NCBI GenBank assembly: GCA_020061965.1 | Contig: JAGUXG010000137.1 | Location: 1 to 6,596 of the forward strand | DNA length: 6,596 nucleotides | Direction: 5' to 3' | DNA from: a bacterium | Lineage (GTDB): Bacteria > UBA9089 > UBA9088 > JAGUXG01 | Position numbers and translations under genes: made by a program | Notes under the pieces: model-generated | Databases searched by the model: none | The model's input: only the letters and a program-made list of their open reading frames with translations | What the model was told of the DNA's origin: nothing | Shown here: positions 6,589 through 6,596 of the stretch, in pieces | Numbering within the stretch: position 1 is the first letter of the stretch | Layout of the letters: the number at the start of each line of letters is the position of its first letter

Positions 6589-6596
6589 ACAAAATC

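Overview
The window holds one very large gene on the minus strand, with short non-coding margins (about 215 bases on its 3' side and 90 bases on its 5' side). The gene encodes a 2096-residue secreted outer-membrane protein of the SprA (Sov) family, the giant beta-barrel translocon of the type IX secretion system (T9SS). The family call rests on several recognisable blocks in the expected order: an SprA N-terminal-type beta domain, two 'DYxxDYxxG' strand motifs, an NPNT block followed by GYGMID, a calcium-loop-rich central domain, an 'SPNLG...WINELHL' block, and about 700 residues of strand-rich sequence ending in a C-terminal Phe.

Reading the minus strand 5' to 3': 6596-6507 is the 5' leader. 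It has a candidate -10 element, a 10-bp-spaced direct repeat and a GC-rich hairpin, but no convincing Shine-Dalgarno sequence. The coding region 6506-216 begins with a signal peptide and continues into a roughly 290-residue Pro/Glu/Lys-rich, partly coiled-coil periplasmic segment. That segment contains an in-frame heptanucleotide repeat array, read as VRSQESG-type peptides. The translocon proper follows. Beyond the stop, 215-1 carries a perfect 22-bp inverted repeat with an 8-base loop, AT-rich sequence, and a -35-like hexamer pointing out of the window to the left.

The organism cannot be named from this window. An SprA-type protein suggests the Bacteroidota or the wider FCB group (or an uncultivated lineage with a T9SS-like system). 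Base composition is moderately AT-rich by eye. The divergent sequence, the N-terminal extension and the short-period repeats differ from the typical Bacteroidota SprA, so I lean towards a less-studied or candidate phylum; this is inference. No other T9SS gene is in the window, so a working secretion system cannot be confirmed here.

The points most worth a second look are the heptanucleotide array inside the gene (possible repeat invasion or a slippage site), the periplasmic extension, the calcium-loop clusters, and the long perfect palindrome downstream.
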